Source: Gammaproteobacteria bacterium (GTDB lineage: Bacteria; Pseudomonadota; Gammaproteobacteria; Pseudomonadales; Azotimanducaceae_A). Taken from it: DNA of 6,479 nucleotides. Location: positions 1-6,479 of the forward strand of contig JAPPKV010000147.1 in assembly GCA_028819775.1 (NCBI GenBank), read 5' to 3'. Each line of letters starts with the position of its first letter. Within the stretch, counting starts at the first letter, position 1. The position numbers were made by a program, and so were the translations under genes. Positions 4,622 through 6,479 of the stretch are shown here, in pieces. The notes beneath the pieces are model-generated. The model was given only the letters and a program-made list of their open reading frames with translations. It was not told the origin of the DNA and searched no databases.

Positions 4622-6064
4622 ATGGCTGAACCCGTACCGATTGCTCCGGCACCCGCCCGCCTGAAGGTGCCGCCCCATTCCAACGAGGCCGAGCAGTCGC
4701 TGCTCGGTGGCCTCATGCTCGACGAACACGCGTGGGACAAGGTGGCCGACAAGCTTGGCCCGGCGGACTTCTACCTGCCGCAGCACCGGATCATCTTCGA
4801 GGTGATGGCGGACTTGGCCAACACCAACAAGCCGTTGGACATCGTGACGCTGTCGGGTGCGCTAACGACCCGCGCGATTCTCGAACGCGTCGGCGGCAAC
4901 CCCTATCTCACGGAACTCGTTGACGCCACCCTTGGCACGTCGAATCTCGAAACCTACGCGGAGATCGTCAAGGAGCGGTCGACACTTAGGCGACTGATCC
5001 ACGCCGCCAACGAGATAACCGATATCGCCTTCCTCCCCGAGGGGCGGAGTAGCGCGGAAGTGCTCGATGCAGCCGAGCAACGGGTCTTCGAGATCGGCGA
5101 GGACCGGCTAAACGAATCCGGTCCCCGGATCATCGCGCCGCTCGTGGACGAGGCGTTCGAGAAAATCGACGCGCTATCCAAGAGTCGCAATCCCATCACC
5201 GGCTTGGCGACGGGGTTCAACGACTTGGACGGCAAGACCTCCGGTTTCCAAGATTCCGACCTCATCATCATTGCGGCCCGTCCAGCGATGGGAAAAACGG
5301 CGCTCATGGTGAATATCGCGGAACACGCCGTGATGGCTGACCATGCTGACGACGGGGCGGTGCTGATCTTCTCCATGGAGCAGCCTGCGGACCAGTTGGT
5401 CATGCGCATGCTGTCGTCCCTCGGCCGCATCGATCAGACCTCGATGCGGTGGGGCAACATGAGCGACGAGGACTGGCCGCGGTTCAATTCCGCCCGTATC
5501 CAACTTCGCGAGAAACCACTCTACATCGACGACACGGCGGCCTTGACGCCCAACGACCTGCGGGCGCGCGCGCGCCGGGTGAAGCGGGAAGCCGGCGGCT
5601 TGAGGATGATCATGGTGGACTATCTCCAACTCATGCGTCCGTCCCGGGAACAGGACAACCGAACCAACGAGATCTCGGAGATTTCCCGTTCTCTGAAGGC
5701 AATCGCCAAGGAAATGAAGTGTCCGCTGGTGGCCTGCTCGCAGTTGAACCGGAGCCTGGAGAGCCGCAACGACAAGCGGCCCTACATGTCGGACCTCCGG
5801 GAGTCCGGCGCCATCGAACAGGACGCGGACGTGATCCTTTTCATCTACCGCGATGAGGTCTACAACGAGCAGACCGACGACAAGGGACTCGCCGAGATCA
5901 TCATCGGCAAGCAGCGCAACGGCCCGGTGGGCACCATCAAGCTCACGTTCACACCGGAACTGACCCGGTTCGACAACCACGTCGCCAGCGAGGTCTACGA
6001 CACCAGCATGCCGCCGCCCGGAGCGGTTGACGACGACTACGGCGCGGACCCCGTACTCCGGTAA
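4622..6064 (+). CDS. dnaB: Replicative DNA helicase DnaB
   Basis: DnaB is the hexameric 5'-to-3' helicase that unwinds the chromosome at the fork and recruits primase. The product has 480 residues, close to E. coli DnaB. The N-terminal domain starts with LKVPPHSNEAEQSLLGGLML (about 14-33). The RecA-fold C-terminal domain carries Walker A AARPAMGKT (218-226, K225), Walker B MIMVDYLQLM (329-338, D333), SQLNRSLESRNDKRP (373-387), DLRESGAIEQDADVI (391-405) and the arginine-finger region GKQRNGP (429-435). The usual SLEMP at the catalytic glutamate reads SMEQP here (251-255). No intein interrupts the P-loop or DYLQLM sites, common insertion points in this family. AAGGA (4606-4610) lies 11 bases before the ATG, a somewhat long spacing, but the length fits. 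radA overlaps the stop by one base, so the two are probably one transcript. Confidence 0.98.
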   Translation: MAEPVPIAPAPARLKVPPHSNEAEQSLLGGLMLDEHAWDKVADKLGPADFYLPQHRIIFEVMADLANTNKPLDIVTLSGALTTRAILERVGGNPYLTELVDATLGTSNLETYAEIVKERSTLRRLIHAANEITDIAFLPEGRSSAEVLDAAEQRVFEIGEDRLNESGPRIIAPLVDEAFEKIDALSKSRNPITGLATGFNDLDGKTSGFQDSDLIIIAARPAMGKTALMVNIAEHAVMADHADDGAVLIFSMEQPADQLVMRMLSSLGRIDQTSMRWGNMSDEDWPRFNSARIQLREKPLYIDDTAALTPNDLRARARRVKREAGGLRMIMVDYLQLMRPSREQDNRTNEISEISRSLKAIAKEMKCPLVACSQLNRSLESRNDKRPYMSDLRESGAIEQDADVILFIYRDEVYNEQTDDKGLAEIIIGKQRNGPVGTIKLTFTPELTRFDNHVASEVYDTSMPPPGAVDDDYGADPVLR

Positions 6065-6479
6065 TGGCCAAGGCCAAGGTCGCTTTCGTCTGCGCGGACT
6101 GCGGTGCCGAACACACCAAGTGGCAGGGCCAGTGTGCTGCCTGCGGCGAGTGGAACACGCTGCGCGAGTTCATCCTGCCGAAGACGAGCCAGGCCGCAGG
6201 GCGTGGAACGCCTCAGGGTGGCTACTCGGGTGAATCGCCGCGGTCGGCCCGACTCGTCGACATCAGCACCGCCGGCCATCGGCGGATTGCGACGGGTTTC
6301 GGGGAACTCGACCGCGTTCTAGGGGGCGGCTTCGTGCCGGGATCCGTGGCCTTGATGGGCGGCGATCCAGGGGCGGGCAAGAGCACCTTGCTGCTGCAGG
6401 TCTCGACCGCTCTCGGTGGAGACGTCCGGGTTCTCTACGTCAGCGGCGAGGAGTCGCTCGAGCAGATCGCCGATCGCGC
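6064..6479 (+). CDS. radA: DNA repair protein RadA, N-terminal part (runs off the right edge)
   Basis: RadA (Sms) is a RecA-like ATPase that drives branch migration during homologous recombination. The first 138 residues are visible. A C4 zinc finger comes first: C10-x2-C13 and C24-x2-C27, within VCADCGAEHTKWQGQCAACGEW. A variable linker follows, then the core with ATGFGELDRVLGGGFVPGS (76-94), Walker A GGDPGAGKST (99-108, K106; often GGDPGIGKST in relatives) and LYVSGEES (124-131). The KNRFG motif and the Lon-like C-terminal domain lie beyond the window. The ATG shares its A with the dnaB stop (TAATG), a classic coupled junction. In E. coli the gene after dnaB is the alanine racemase gene alr; here radA follows directly. 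Confidence 0.96.
   Translation, partial: MAKAKVAFVCADCGAEHTKWQGQCAACGEWNTLREFILPKTSQAAGRGTPQGGYSGESPRSARLVDISTAGHRRIATGFGELDRVLGGGFVPGSVALMGGDPGAGKSTLLLQVSTALGGDVRVLYVSGEESLEQIADR

Noticed and set aside
5174..5980. Antisense open frame of 268 codons opposite dnaB
   Set aside because: A mirror of the highly conserved DnaB coding sequence, with no independent support.

Overview
The window looks like a GC-rich gammaproteobacterial chromosome segment. The RlmB, S6, S18, L9, DnaB and RadA proteins all read as close relatives of the Escherichia/Pseudomonas versions. The order rnr - rlmB - (insert) - rpsF - rpsR - rplI - dnaB also resembles the Pseudomonas-type arrangement. The genus cannot be told from the sequence; an uncultured or little-studied lineage is my guess. 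All real genes lie on the + strand.

Region by region: 1-411 is the 3' end of rnr (RNase R), and rlmB (401-1204), a 23S rRNA 2'-O-methyltransferase, overlaps it. Next comes an accessory pair: a secreted protein of unknown function with a secretin/TonB short N-terminal (STN)-like segment (1332-2204), and 16 bp later a phytanoyl-CoA dioxygenase (PhyH) family Fe(II)/2-oxoglutarate oxygenase (2221-2973). From 2970 to about 3217 there is no gene but a dense chain of palindromes that look like REP/BIME/REPIN elements, including a G9 run. A candidate promoter whose -10 box uses the last bases of the repeat cluster leads into a structured leader and the ribosomal operon rpsF-rpsR-rplI (3317-4470). A 151-bp gap with a perfect DnaA box and alternative hairpins precedes dnaB (4622-6064). 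radA overlaps the dnaB stop by one base and runs off the right edge.

How the genes fit together: rnr and rlmB serve RNA decay and ribosome maturation, rpsF/rpsR/rplI make three ribosomal proteins (S6 and S18 bind as a pair in the 30S platform), and dnaB/radA supply two RecA-fold motors for replication and recombination. The STN-like/PhyH pair is the only accessory content. The window does not contain a recognisable defence, CRISPR or secretion system. The least explained parts are the palindrome chain, the STN-like protein with its PhyH neighbour, and the regulatory DNA before rpsF and dnaB.
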